NCBI GenBank assembly: GCA_938028705.1
Contig: CALIZI010000413.1
Location: 1 to 38,423, forward strand
Direction: 5' to 3'
Source of the DNA: an uncultured Saprospiraceae bacterium
GTDB lineage: Bacteria; Bacteroidota; Bacteroidia; Chitinophagales; Saprospiraceae
Length of the DNA stretch: 38,423 bases
Shown: piece after piece, positions 26,352 through 34,887 of the stretch
How positions within the stretch are numbered: the stretch's first letter is position 1
Layout: each line of letters opens with the position of its first letter
Made by a program: the position numbers and the translations under genes
Notes under the pieces: model-generated
Seen by the model: only the letters and a program-made list of their open reading frames with translations
Databases searched by the model: none
Told to the model about the DNA's origin: nothing

Positions 26352-26442
26352 CACTAAGTACATTGTTAATTAAATTTCTTTGTGTTTTTTGAAATGTAAA
26401 ATGTAAAATAATAAAGAAACTTTTTGGACAATGTACTAAGTG
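26352..26442. repeat. Intergenic inverted repeat sharing arm sequence with the palindromic elements
   Basis: cactaagtacattgt (26352-26366) pairs with acaatgtactaagtg (26428-26442) at 14 of 15 positions. The loop contains aatgtaaaatgtaaaataat (from 26394), the reverse complement of part of the 39-nt arm found at 11161 and 31094. It may be a decayed member of that repeat family. Confidence 0.6.
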
Positions 26443-26468
26443 ACAAGCTATCCACTTGGTGTCTTTTT
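26435..26468 (+). terminator. Probable terminator upstream of the thioredoxin-like gene
   Basis: actaagtg (26435-26442) pairs with cacttggt (26453-26460) with one G·T pair, around a 10-nt loop, and is followed by gtctttttt. It ends 40 nt before the next start codon and would stop read-through from the IS remnant. Confidence 0.55.
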
Positions 26469-26508
26469 TGTTATAATAGAATTTATTTAAAATAATATAA
26501 ACAAAAAT

Positions 26509-27885
26509 ATGAATATTCTTAAATACCAGTTCCTCCCCTTTCTTTTCTTCCTTCAAATATCAGTAAGCGCGAGCGATGTTGTCTTTAATGTTCAAATCAA
26601 TAATCCGACTGCGACCAATCTTTCAGTCAGTATTTTAGATGATGTCTTGTCGGGTGAAGAACGTGGATATATGTTCAATCTGCGTAGTGATAATCAGACC
26701 AATTTTGTATTGAATATTGACAAAGAAGAAGTGCTGACCGTGCGCTATGAAGCTGCTATATTCCAACTTATCGTGCGCCCCGGCGATGCCCCTGTGATTG
26801 CCTTCGACGGCTACGATGTACTCGGTACACTCTCCGTAACAGGTGCAGCGAGCAACAGTGCTTTTTTGGAACTCCAACGCCGCTACCCTGCGGGCTTCCC
26901 CAATACCACTTATTCTAATTCTTTCCTCCCTTTGAACTTAGATGAGCAACTGACCCAACAAGCTGAATATCAGAGTCAAAGCGAATATTTTGCCATGCTC
27001 GACCAAGTCAAAAACGACAAACTCAGCATTGCAAAAGATAGTCGTTTTTTAAAAAATAAAATCAATTACGAGACTGCCACTTATAAGCTCATTCACCTGC
27101 TTGCCAACAAATACCAACACACGCCCGACGATGCCCGACGGCAAGCCAAATCCATTGTCAGCAGCCTTAATTTGAATGATGCCGACCTGCTCAAATACTC
27201 TTTTTATACCGATGCTTTGACGGCTTATACTTACGTCAATCACTTGGCAGTCGATGAAAATCCCGAAGGCGAAGAATTTGAATATTATGAAGCCATTGAA
27301 CGCAATTTGAGCGGAAAAGTACGTGCATTTATGGCAAGCAAACTGTTTTATAATGCCTTCCGTTTTGGTCAAACTCCGATTATTACCAAAAAATACAGCG
27401 CATTCAAAAACAACAACCCCTACCCCGAATACACCTCCAAACTTGATGTCCTTTTCGGCGAGCGCATACAGTTTGACGAGAACGGTGTAGCCCCTAATTT
27501 CAGTCTGCCCGACGAAAACGGACGTATGGTTTCACTGAGTGATTATAAGGGTAAAGTCGTATATTTGAGTTTTTGGGCAACTTGGTGCAAACCCTGTCTG
27601 AGCGGCTTCCAAAAATCTGAATCTATGCGTAAAGAACTTGCAGATATGGGCGTGGTGTTGATAAATGTTTCGGTTGACCGCGACCCCAATGTGTGGAAAG
27701 CCACCATGTCGCGCATCAATATGCCCGGTATCAATCTATTGAGCAAAGACAGCGCAATCCTCAATACTTATGATGCAGGTTCGCTTCCGGTCTATAATAT
27801 TATTGACAAAAATGGTAACTTCGCTTATCTGTCCGACGGCTTCCGCGATGTGAAAGCCGAATTTCGGAGTTTGATAAATCAGTAA
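26509..27885 (+). CDS. Exported TlpA/ResA-like thioredoxin-domain protein
   Basis: The protein has 458 residues and a signal peptide (MNILKYQFLPFLFFLQISVSA). Residues about 25-320 form an N-terminal region of the kind found in Bacteroidota TlpA-like proteins: β strands, then helices, with no fixed motif. The C-terminal domain (about 325-458) begins APNFSLPDENGRMVSLSDYKGKVV, split by Gly turns, and carries the redox motif W359-C360-K-P-C363. The cis-Pro loop GSLPVYNIIDKNG follows about 70 residues later. This is an AhpC/TSA-type thiol-disulfide oxidoreductase acting in the periplasm, probably reducing disulfides in exported proteins. It is a single gene with its own upstream terminator-like hairpin. 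Confidence 0.9.
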   Translation: MNILKYQFLPFLFFLQISVSASDVVFNVQINNPTATNLSVSILDDVLSGEERGYMFNLRSDNQTNFVLNIDKEEVLTVRYEAAIFQLIVRPGDAPVIAFDGYDVLGTLSVTGAASNSAFLELQRRYPAGFPNTTYSNSFLPLNLDEQLTQQAEYQSQSEYFAMLDQVKNDKLSIAKDSRFLKNKINYETATYKLIHLLANKYQHTPDDARRQAKSIVSSLNLNDADLLKYSFYTDALTAYTYVNHLAVDENPEGEEFEYYEAIERNLSGKVRAFMASKLFYNAFRFGQTPIITKKYSAFKNNNPYPEYTSKLDVLFGERIQFDENGVAPNFSLPDENGRMVSLSDYKGKVVYLSFWATWCKPCLSGFQKSESMRKELADMGVVLINVSVDRDPNVWKATMSRINMPGINLLSKDSAILNTYDAGSLPVYNIIDKNGNFAYLSDGFRDVKAEFRSLINQ

Positions 27886-27950
27886 AATACCGGATAGGTA
27901 TTTCCATTTTAAAATAAATGTCATATCTTAATGCCTTTATACTTTAGTAT

Positions 27951-28089
27951 AACAGTTAATTAGGTAATTAGTTAATCAGGCTAACTCGTTGATTATTAAT
28001 ACTCTAACAATAAATATTTATTAAGATAAATAATTTTAAATAAAGTTTATTATTAATTAAAAACCAATAAATTAACCTGATTAACTGTT
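27951..28089. repeat. AT-rich palindromic intergenic element B
   Basis: The arms are aacagttaat (27951-27960) with attaactgtt (28080-28089), and agttaatcagg (27970-27980) with cctgattaact (28076-28086). The left arm carries an internal partial duplication of the ttaat unit. The core is AT-only sequence rich in attaattaaa. It has the same design as elements A, C and D but different arm sequence. It occupies most of the gap before the ATPase gene. Confidence 0.65.
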
Positions 28090-28143
28090 CAAATTTCAAC
28101 TTCTGTCTGAAGTCTAAAATGCCTGATAAAACAATTTTTCTTT

Positions 28144-29280
28144 ATGATAAAAAGAATACAAGTTTCAAATTACAAGAGTTTAGGTCCTAATACCATAATT
28201 AATTTTGATAAAGAATTAACGGTATTTGTAGGGCAAAACGGTTCGGGAAAATCTAATATCGTTGATATGTTTAGGTTCATTTCCGATGCCATGAAAATAG
28301 GATTGGAGGGAGCTATAACAAAGAGACATGGTATCAAAACAATCAGAAGATGGAGTTCGGGACACCCACTCATTATATCATTCAAAATAGATTTAAAAAA
28401 TAAAGATATACAAGGAACTTATGAATTTGAAATAACAAGTCATAAAATACACGAATATGCCGTAAAAAGTGAAAAGGCTTACGTTATCTTGAATGACCAA
28501 CACTTCCATTATCATGTTAATAACCAAGAATGGAAAGATAAGCCCAAAGGCTTAAATCCACATTTATCACCCTTAAATTTAGCACTTCCGCTGATTTCCG
28601 GTGATGAGAGGTTCAAGCCGCTTGAAGAAGCATTAAGAAACATGGCGGTGTATCATATTTATCCTGAAACACTGCGTGAACCGCAAAAATATGATCCCAA
28701 TAAACCAATGGAAGAATATGGCAACAATTGGGTTTCCATACTAAAAGACCAAGACGAGGAAAGCTGGAAGCCGGAATTATTAAGTGGTTTGGGCAAACTC
28801 ACAGGAGAAATTGATGATATAGAGATTAAACAAGTAAGCGGTTATCTGTTGGCAAGATTCAGACACGGACAAAGGGGGAAAAGCAATAAATCCAAGTGGT
28901 TTGAGGCTACACAAGAATCTGACGGTACATTAAGAATAGCCGGTATCATTACAGCACTTCTTCAATCTCCCCCACTGTCCGTTATGGGAATTGAAGAACC
29001 TGAATTGACCATACATCCAGGAGCAATTCCGTTGTTATTTGATTTTATCAACCAAGCCACAAAAAATAGTCAGGTTATTTTGACCACGCACAGTCCTGAA
29101 TTGTTGGATTGTATTGAACCCCGAAATATACGAGTTGTTGAGCGGTCCGACCAAATAAGTTATGTTAAGGAAATGGCAAAAGACCAAAAAGATATTGTAA
29201 AAAAAGGATTACTGACTTTAGGCGAAATTCACCGCACACAAGGTATTACATCAGGACAAATGGAAATGGCATTGAGCTGA
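28144..29280 (+). CDS. AAA (OLD/AAA_21-type) ATPase of a putative two-gene defence module
   Basis: This is a 378-residue cytoplasmic ATPase of the ABC/SMC-like class. Walker A is G30-Q-N-G-S-G-K36-S, directly after FDKELTVFV. Walker B is VMGIEEPE (280-287, Glu285 as base), followed by LTIHPGA, and the switch His316 lies in ILTTHSPELLD. KSLGPNTIINF at the N-terminus is typical of the RecF/OLD group. The ATPase domain has no fused nuclease. Instead a Toprim-like DUF4276 gene begins 16 nt downstream, so the pair resembles an OLD nuclease split in two, or a PARIS-type ATPase/Toprim system. Such pairs often act in phage defence. That role here is inferred from architecture. Confidence 0.88.
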   Translation: MIKRIQVSNYKSLGPNTIINFDKELTVFVGQNGSGKSNIVDMFRFISDAMKIGLEGAITKRHGIKTIRRWSSGHPLIISFKIDLKNKDIQGTYEFEITSHKIHEYAVKSEKAYVILNDQHFHYHVNNQEWKDKPKGLNPHLSPLNLALPLISGDERFKPLEEALRNMAVYHIYPETLREPQKYDPNKPMEEYGNNWVSILKDQDEESWKPELLSGLGKLTGEIDDIEIKQVSGYLLARFRHGQRGKSNKSKWFEATQESDGTLRIAGIITALLQSPPLSVMGIEEPELTIHPGAIPLLFDFINQATKNSQVILTTHSPELLDCIEPRNIRVVERSDQISYVKEMAKDQKDIVKKGLLTLGEIHRTQGITSGQMEMALS

Positions 29281-29296
29281 AAAATAAATAAAGAAA

Positions 29297-29929
29297 ATGC
29301 TGTATATTTTAGTGGAAGGGCATGGTGAAGTCAAATCAGTTTCTAATTTGATAAACAGACTATGGAAAGACTTGAATCTTTCCGCTATACCCATTCATAG
29401 TCCACCAATCAGGCTTCCCAATATACATTCTGACGAAGGATTAAAAAAAGGAATTGAACTCATAAAAAGTAAAGGTAATGCAACCGGATTATTGATTATA
29501 CGAGATGATGAAGATAACTGCCCGAAAGAACTTGCTCCGACTAAAGCCGAATTTATCAGAACTCTTGATCTACCTTTTCCGGTCTCCTACCACCTGATGT
29601 ACAGAGAATACGAGGTATTATTTCTTCCTTGTATCAGCCTGATGGCAGGGAAAAAAATAGTTGATGAAAGGGGAATTAAAAGGACAGGTATCATTAAAGG
29701 CGCAGAATTTACAGGAGATTTTGAAAGTAAAAGAGATATAAAAGGGATTATCAGCAGTTTTTTTCCTGCGAATAGAAAATATAAACCGACTTTAGACCAA
29801 TTGCCATTAACAAGAATGTTGGATTTTGATGTCATACGGGAAAATGATGTTCCTTGTTTTGGAACACTTGAAAGATGTCTGATTCACCTCTCTGAGAATT
29901 TAGGTACTCATTCAGTTTACCCTGAATAG
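29297..29929 (+). CDS. DUF4276 family Toprim-like protein, partner of the ATPase
   Basis: This is a 210-residue cytoplasmic protein. It starts MLYILVEGHGE, whose Glu7 sits where Toprim folds place the catalytic Glu. The second acidic cluster is I-I-R-D70-D-E-D73, matching the DxD position. YHLMYREYEVLFL is the usual next DUF4276 element (here REYEVLF, compare E-xE-xWLL). Toprim domains are metal-dependent nucleic-acid cleaving or joining folds, so this is the likely effector, controlled by the upstream ATPase. The 16-nt gap implies one operon. DUF4276 is recognised from pattern memory. Nuclease activity is inferred. Confidence 0.82.
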   Translation: MLYILVEGHGEVKSVSNLINRLWKDLNLSAIPIHSPPIRLPNIHSDEGLKKGIELIKSKGNATGLLIIRDDEDNCPKELAPTKAEFIRTLDLPFPVSYHLMYREYEVLFLPCISLMAGKKIVDERGIKRTGIIKGAEFTGDFESKRDIKGIISSFFPANRKYKPTLDQLPLTRMLDFDVIRENDVPCFGTLERCLIHLSENLGTHSVYPE

Positions 29930-29956
29930 TCAATGATTCCATTAGTAAAAGATAAT

Positions 29957-29976
29957 TATTATTTTTAAAAATAATA
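29957..29976 (+). terminator. AT-only palindrome after the ATPase-Toprim operon
   Basis: A perfect 20-nt palindrome (tattattttt/aaaaataata) lies 28 nt after the stop codon. An AT-only stem without loop spacing is weak as a terminator, but it is the only candidate in the 63-bp gap. Confidence 0.3.
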
Positions 29977-29992
29977 TTAATAAAAAACACAA

Positions 29993-30988
29993 ATGAAATA
30001 TCTCACTGTACTCCTACTTATTTTTGCGTTAAGCCAAACCATTTACGCCCAACACACTTTCTCCATAGTAGCCATAGACACAGTGACCAATGAAGTAGGC
30101 AGTGCCGGAGCAACTTGTCTGAACAGCGACGACTGCGCTCAATGCAATGCTGCCATTATCAGTCGACTCGTACCCGGACGTGGTGCGGTCAATGCACAAG
30201 CATCTGTTTGTCTGCCCAATAGCAACCTTAGTGCTGCCATTGCCGATATGATGCTCGGTTTATCACCCGAAGAAATCCTCAATAACAGAATTGATAACGA
30301 TGCCTGTGCGTTCGGGAATATCACAGACAGACAATACGGTATTGCCGACCTTGACGGCAACGGCGGCGCACGTACCACCGCCTACACAGGCACCAACGCC
30401 CTTGATACAGCCAGTCATATTATAGGCATCAATTACACCATACAAGGCAATATTTTGATAAGCGAACAAGTGCTGACGGGTATGGAAGCAGGCTTTATCG
30501 GTACCACAGGTACGCTTGCCCAAAAACTGATGGCTGCCATGCAAGGTGCCAAGATCGCGGGGGCAGACAGTCGCTGTCTTGCAGATGGTATTTCCTCTAA
30601 ATCCGCTTATTTGCGTGTTGCCTGCCCTAGTGATATAGGTACTGATTATTGCATTGACCTCAATGTAACCGATATGCCCGCAGGTATTGACCCGATAGAT
30701 TCGCTGCAACATTTATTTGATAATGAAATTGTGGCGGTCAATGATATTTTTAGCCTTTCGGCAAAAGTATTTCCGACCATTACCAATGATATTATCAACA
30801 TTCAATTGGAAGAAAACGGACAAGCCTATGACATTCGTATCACTAATACCAATGGTATAATCATCACCAATCATTCTACAAGTAATAGCACACAAATAGA
30901 TATTTCAAGCCTTCCCGCAGGTATTTATTTTATACAAATCAGTAATCGTAAAGGAAATTATTTTACACAGAAAATATTATTGAAATGA
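29993..30988 (+). CDS. DUF1028 (Ntn-hydrolase-like) protein with T9SS type A C-terminal signal
   Basis: The protein has 331 residues. Signal peptide: MKYLTVLLLIFALSQTIYAQ. The mature protein opens HTFSIVAIDTVTNEVGSAG, then GRGAVNAQAS, a classic DUF1028 start related to N-terminal-nucleophile hydrolases. DGISSKSAYLRVACPSD closes that domain (about residue 225). The last 75 residues (VFPTITNDIINIQL, DIRITNTNG, IDISSLPAGIYFIQI, FTQKILLK) form the Por_Secre_tail used by the T9SS. So the product is exported through the signal peptide, then across the outer membrane. Extra Cys (CLNSDDCAQC) suggest disulfides or a metal site. DUF1028 substrate is unknown. Confidence 0.9.
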   Translation: MKYLTVLLLIFALSQTIYAQHTFSIVAIDTVTNEVGSAGATCLNSDDCAQCNAAIISRLVPGRGAVNAQASVCLPNSNLSAAIADMMLGLSPEEILNNRIDNDACAFGNITDRQYGIADLDGNGGARTTAYTGTNALDTASHIIGINYTIQGNILISEQVLTGMEAGFIGTTGTLAQKLMAAMQGAKIAGADSRCLADGISSKSAYLRVACPSDIGTDYCIDLNVTDMPAGIDPIDSLQHLFDNEIVAVNDIFSLSAKVFPTITNDIINIQLEENGQAYDIRITNTNGIIITNHSTSNSTQIDISSLPAGIYFIQISNRKGNYFTQKILLK

Positions 30989-31133
30989 AAAATGTAAAAT
31001 AATAAATGTAAAATTCAAAAGTATTTATTTTAAAATAATTACATTCCTAAATTATTGTAAATTAGATTTTTATAAAAATAATTCACATTATACACTTTTA
31101 CATTTTAAATTTATTATTTTACATTTTACATTA
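30989..31133. repeat. AT-rich palindromic intergenic element C
   Basis: The left arm begins right after the stop codon (aatgtaaaataataaatgta, 30991-31010) and pairs with a right arm at 31094-31132. That right arm is identical over 39 nt to 11161-11199 of element A. The core between the arms differs from A, so arms and core can be exchanged. Confidence 0.8.
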
Positions 31134-31249
31134 AAAAACCTTTGTCGTCTTTAAACATTTCCCTAAATTAGTGTGTCTTTATTGAAATGCTTAAATATAG
31201 TCTCACATCATTTGAGCATTCCAAATTGTATCATTCAAGCATTCTGATT

Positions 31250-31642
31250 ATGAAGAAGATAGTCGTCATGGCACACAATAAGAAGAAGCCGGCATTGGTG
31301 GCTTTTCTGAAAGAACGGGAAGAATGGCTATGGGGCAGAACCCTCATCGCTACCGGACGCTCGGCAACCGCACTTGAAGCTGCCAATATCGGTGTACCAC
31401 TCCAACACCTCAGCCCCGGCAAATCGGGCGGATACGAACAAATTACCGAACTCATCACTTCGGGGCAGGTAGATATGGTGATATTTTTCCAAGACCGCGA
31501 GGTGAAGGAACAACATCATATTGACATTCGCAATCTGCTGGATGCCTGTAATTTTTCCAATATTCCGCTCGCTACTAATCCCGCAAGTGCCGAACTACTT
31601 ATCATCGGATTGATACGAAAAGAATACGCCACTAGTCAGTGA
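31250..31642 (+). CDS. Methylglyoxal-synthase-like protein with altered catalytic residues
   Basis: The protein has 130 residues from ATG 31250. The longer frame from 31187 adds 21 residues with no fit to the family, which begins near KKIVVMAH. The family pattern is clear: MAHNKKK, LIATG, the LSPGKSGGYEQI phosphate loop region, VDMVIFFQD, and IPLATNPASAELLI. Compared with E. coli MgsA, Asp91, His98 and Asp101 are kept (here Asp82, His89, Asp92). The catalytic base Asp71 is Tyr62 and Asp20 is Asn10. Classical MgsA turns dihydroxyacetone phosphate into methylglyoxal and phosphate. Losing Asp71 makes that reaction doubtful, so the protein may bind a different phosphorylated ligand. I therefore give no gene symbol. 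Confidence 0.82.
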   Translation: MKKIVVMAHNKKKPALVAFLKEREEWLWGRTLIATGRSATALEAANIGVPLQHLSPGKSGGYEQITELITSGQVDMVIFFQDREVKEQHHIDIRNLLDACNFSNIPLATNPASAELLIIGLIRKEYATSQ

Positions 31643-31950
31643 TTAGTTTATAGAGTTTATAGAGTTTATAGAGTTTATAAACTTTATATGGTTGCACTGA
31701 AATATAGGCGTTTTTAAATTAATTAAAATTATTTTATAATATTTTTTATTTTCAAAATGAATAATTTATAAATTTAATTTATTATAAAATAATTATTAGT
31801 TAGTTTTTTTTTACAAATTACTTAAAATTAAAATATAAAAATTAAATTCATAAACTAATCAACTTCATAAACTCTATAAACTAATCAACTCTATAAACTC
31901 AATCAACTTCATAAACTCTATCAACTAATCAACTCTATAAACCAACTAAT
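31641..31950. repeat. AT-rich palindromic intergenic element D with repeated arm units
   Basis: The left arm is gattagtttatagagtt (31641-31657) plus further gagtttata copies. The right region (31850-31950) carries several aactctataaactaatc-type copies. 31641-31657 and 31870-31886 are perfect 17-bp complements. The core (31719-31750) shares taattaaaattattttataa with element A and, inverted, with element E. The left arm overlaps the last bases of the upstream stop codon, and the right repeats run to the base before the CTG start of the kinase gene. Confidence 0.85.
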
Positions 31951-34887
31951 CTGAAACGACTACTTTCCATATTTTTTACTGTTTTGTCCATTCAAGTATT
32001 GGCACAGCATCCTTTGTATTATCAAATGACGACTTTTGATGGCTTACCTTCCAATAAGGTATATTGGATGTTGGAAGATAGTAAGGGTTATATGTGGTTT
32101 GGAACGGAAAACGGCTTGACTCGTTATGATGGCAAAGAACTGAAAGTATATGAGCATGACGATTTGATGAGCTATGATTTTAACTCTATCCATGAGGATT
32201 CAAAAGGGAATATTTGGAGTCATAATTTTGCCAATCAAGTGGTGCAGATACGCGATGACAGTCTTATGGTCTATGAAGATTCGGTTTTTACCAAACAAGG
32301 CTATTATATGGAAATGGTCATGGGTGAGACCGACAATATTTACATTAAGGTGAGAGGTCATCTGATACGATATATACCCAAACGGGATACCTTTAGTACA
32401 ATATTTGAAAACCCTGAAGGAACGCTCTCTTTTCTGGCTTTTGCCGATGGCATACTCGCAACACTGAAAATAGATGGAGATGGTATCTTGAAATGCCTGC
32501 GGTACGACGAGGTGCGCGAAAAGCCGGATACTATCCATATTTTAAATCGACTGCCTAAACATATAAGAACTTATCAGGTGACAAGAGACACTATGCTGAT
32601 GAGTGATGCTACGGGTATTACTAAGGATATTTATACCATCAGACGAGATAGTATTGTCGTTTATGAGTCTTTAAAAAAATATAATCTGCCGGAAACTTTT
32701 AAGGTGAATAACATCAAACTTCTGGAGGGTGATCTTTGGTATTTTACTACTAAAGGTGCGGTCAGACAAAAAGACGGACAGATACTTTTACCGGGTGTGA
32801 ATACCGCAAATATGATGATGGACGATAATGGCAATACGTGGATAAGTTCGCTGAAAGAGGGGGTGTTTATATTGCCCAATCTCAATATTGAATTGTATAA
32901 CGCCATCAACAGCGATTTTCCGGTATCTGCCTTCACGTCCATTACTTTTGATGAGGAAGGCAATCTTTTTGCAGGCACTACCGAAGGAAGGGTTGTACAT
33001 TGGGATATCAATCGAAAAAAAATCTTAAAAGAGTACGATACCGGTATAGGTGTAGATATTTCCGATGTATTCTATAATGAAGCTACGCAGTGCCTGTGGA
33101 CGAGTGGTATTTTCCAATTCAAAAAAGGACAGGAACAATATGAACAAGCCATTATAGGCGGAGCTATGAAACAAGCTTTTGCTATGGGTGATGAAATACT
33201 GATAAGAAGCAGCCGCGAAACATTATTTCACTTAAATCAAAAAAATATACGCCAACGCTCTCCCAATAGCTTTTCTCCTAATTGGGAACCCTACAAAACA
33301 CGCGGGGGAGAAGGCTACAAACTGTCGCGCAATTTTGGAATCATTAATACGATACACTACGATACACAAAAAGATGAAATCTGGATAGCTACGTCCAATA
33401 ATACTATTATTAATTCCCGTACAGGTCTAGATACATTTTTTTTGGATAATAAAACGCCTTTAGCTGCAAGGTGTTTTGAACAAATATCAGGAGAAAATCA
33501 ACTTTGGGTAGGTGCGCGGCAAGGCGGTTTTATCATCTTGAAAGACAAACAACTGTACAAAGATAAAAGAAATGAACAATACAAAGCTTACGGAGAAATA
33601 AGGCTTATCAGGCATGGTGGCAATCGTGTCTGGTTATTGGCAGAAGATGCTTTGCTGGTGACGGATAGAGAAGGTGAAATCCTTAGTGTATATACAACCG
33701 CAAACGGCATTCAAATCAACGATGTCACCGATATGGCAATTGGCGAAGATAAGGCATGGCTGTGTACCAACAACGGCTTGTTGAGCATCCATTATAAAGA
33801 AAATATACTAGCGAAACCTCCTAAACCCATTGTCACAAATGTTTATGTACAGGGAAAACCTCAAAAACACAAAACCGCTTACATATTTCCTCACGATCAA
33901 AATACTATTCAAATTAATTTCAGAAGTATATCAAATTTCAAACGTTATTTCAATTACCGCTACCGCTTAGGAGATTTAGAGGAAGGATGGGATACCGTAC
34001 AGACGGAATTTGCAAGGTATCCGGGACTATCGCCGGATGTATATACCTTTGAAGTTCAGGCACTTGGCATGGATGGACAGACAAGTGAGACCTTGCGTAT
34101 TGATTTTGACATTGAGCCGCCATTCTGGAAAAACAGATGGTTTATTATTTTATCTGTTTTATTCATGGCAGGCATCTTGTATTTTACTTATCGCAAACGA
34201 ATAAAATATTTGGAGCGCAGAAGCAACATCCGGCAGCAGCTCCGTAGCAGCCAACTCACCGCACTCAGAAGTCAAATGAATCCACATTTTTTATTCAATT
34301 CTTTAAATAGCATTCAAGAATTTATCATACTAAATGAAAAAAAATTGGCGAATGAATACCTCAGTAAATTTTCCCGTTTGATGCGGGTTTATCTCAATCA
34401 TTCTGCCAAAGATTCGGTGCGCCTATCGGAAGAAACAGAAGCCCTCAAAGTCTATCTCGAATTGGAAAAACTCAGATTTGAACATATCCAAATCAAACTC
34501 ACTATTGACCCTCTCCTCAACAGCGAAGATATACACATACCACCGCTTTTTGTACAACCTTACGTCGAAAATGCCTTTAAACATGGGCTTTTTCACAAAA
34601 AAAATAATCGAAAATTAGATATTTTTTTTACAAAAAAGAACGTTAATACCTTAGAAATTATCATTGAAGACAACGGTATCGGTAGGGCAAAAGCCAAACA
34701 AATCAAACAAACACATTCATCAAATAACGATTCGTTTGCTACCTCTGCTAATGAACAACGTCTCAATTTATTGAATTACAATAAAGAAAATTTCATAACA
34801 GTCAATATCTTAGACCTTTCGGAAAACAATATTGCCACCGGAACTAAAGTAATCATACAAATTCCAATCAATCACCATTATGAATGA
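31951..34887 (+). CDS. LytS-type sensor histidine kinase with N-terminal propeller (CTG start)
   Basis: From CTG 31951 the protein has 978 residues and a good signal peptide (KRLLSIFFTVLSIQVLAQ). Starting at TTG 31984 would cut the signal in half, and no ATG lies in frame nearby. The periplasmic part begins TFDGLPSNKVYWMLEDSKGY and MWFGTENGLTRYDG, a two-component-regulator propeller, and ends with a Y_Y_Y domain (FNYRYRLGDLEEGWDT). One transmembrane helix lies at about residues 730-750. The cytoplasmic part is a His_kinase (LytS) domain with His779 in NPHFLFNSLNS, N box FVQPYVENAFKHG and G1 box EDNGIG. It probably senses an extracellular ligand such as a saccharide and phosphorylates the LytTR regulator whose gene overlaps by 8 nt. 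Confidence 0.92.
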   Translation: MKRLLSIFFTVLSIQVLAQHPLYYQMTTFDGLPSNKVYWMLEDSKGYMWFGTENGLTRYDGKELKVYEHDDLMSYDFNSIHEDSKGNIWSHNFANQVVQIRDDSLMVYEDSVFTKQGYYMEMVMGETDNIYIKVRGHLIRYIPKRDTFSTIFENPEGTLSFLAFADGILATLKIDGDGILKCLRYDEVREKPDTIHILNRLPKHIRTYQVTRDTMLMSDATGITKDIYTIRRDSIVVYESLKKYNLPETFKVNNIKLLEGDLWYFTTKGAVRQKDGQILLPGVNTANMMMDDNGNTWISSLKEGVFILPNLNIELYNAINSDFPVSAFTSITFDEEGNLFAGTTEGRVVHWDINRKKILKEYDTGIGVDISDVFYNEATQCLWTSGIFQFKKGQEQYEQAIIGGAMKQAFAMGDEILIRSSRETLFHLNQKNIRQRSPNSFSPNWEPYKTRGGEGYKLSRNFGIINTIHYDTQKDEIWIATSNNTIINSRTGLDTFFLDNKTPLAARCFEQISGENQLWVGARQGGFIILKDKQLYKDKRNEQYKAYGEIRLIRHGGNRVWLLAEDALLVTDREGEILSVYTTANGIQINDVTDMAIGEDKAWLCTNNGLLSIHYKENILAKPPKPIVTNVYVQGKPQKHKTAYIFPHDQNTIQINFRSISNFKRYFNYRYRLGDLEEGWDTVQTEFARYPGLSPDVYTFEVQALGMDGQTSETLRIDFDIEPPFWKNRWFIILSVLFMAGILYFTYRKRIKYLERRSNIRQQLRSSQLTALRSQMNPHFLFNSLNSIQEFIILNEKKLANEYLSKFSRLMRVYLNHSAKDSVRLSEETEALKVYLELEKLRFEHIQIKLTIDPLLNSEDIHIPPLFVQPYVENAFKHGLFHKKNNRKLDIFFTKKNVNTLEIIIEDNGIGRAKAKQIKQTHSSNNDSFATSANEQRLNLLNYNKENFITVNILDLSENNIATGTKVIIQIPINHHYE

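Larger units (their letters stand above)
25492..26508. other. One-kilobase stretch without an intact gene
   Basis: The stretch contains two hairpins (25600-25634 and 25663-25692), a decayed transposase (25872-26336), the dodecamer tgtagtgtgaaa twice (25816-25827 and 26178-26189), and an inverted-repeat/terminator block at 26352-26468. It looks like a graveyard of a mobile element. Confidence 0.65.

Noticed and set aside
31641-31950. LytTR operator repeats upstream of the kinase
   Set aside because: The direct repeats belong to the palindromic element and extend into long complementary arms. Spacing does not match paired LytTR sites.
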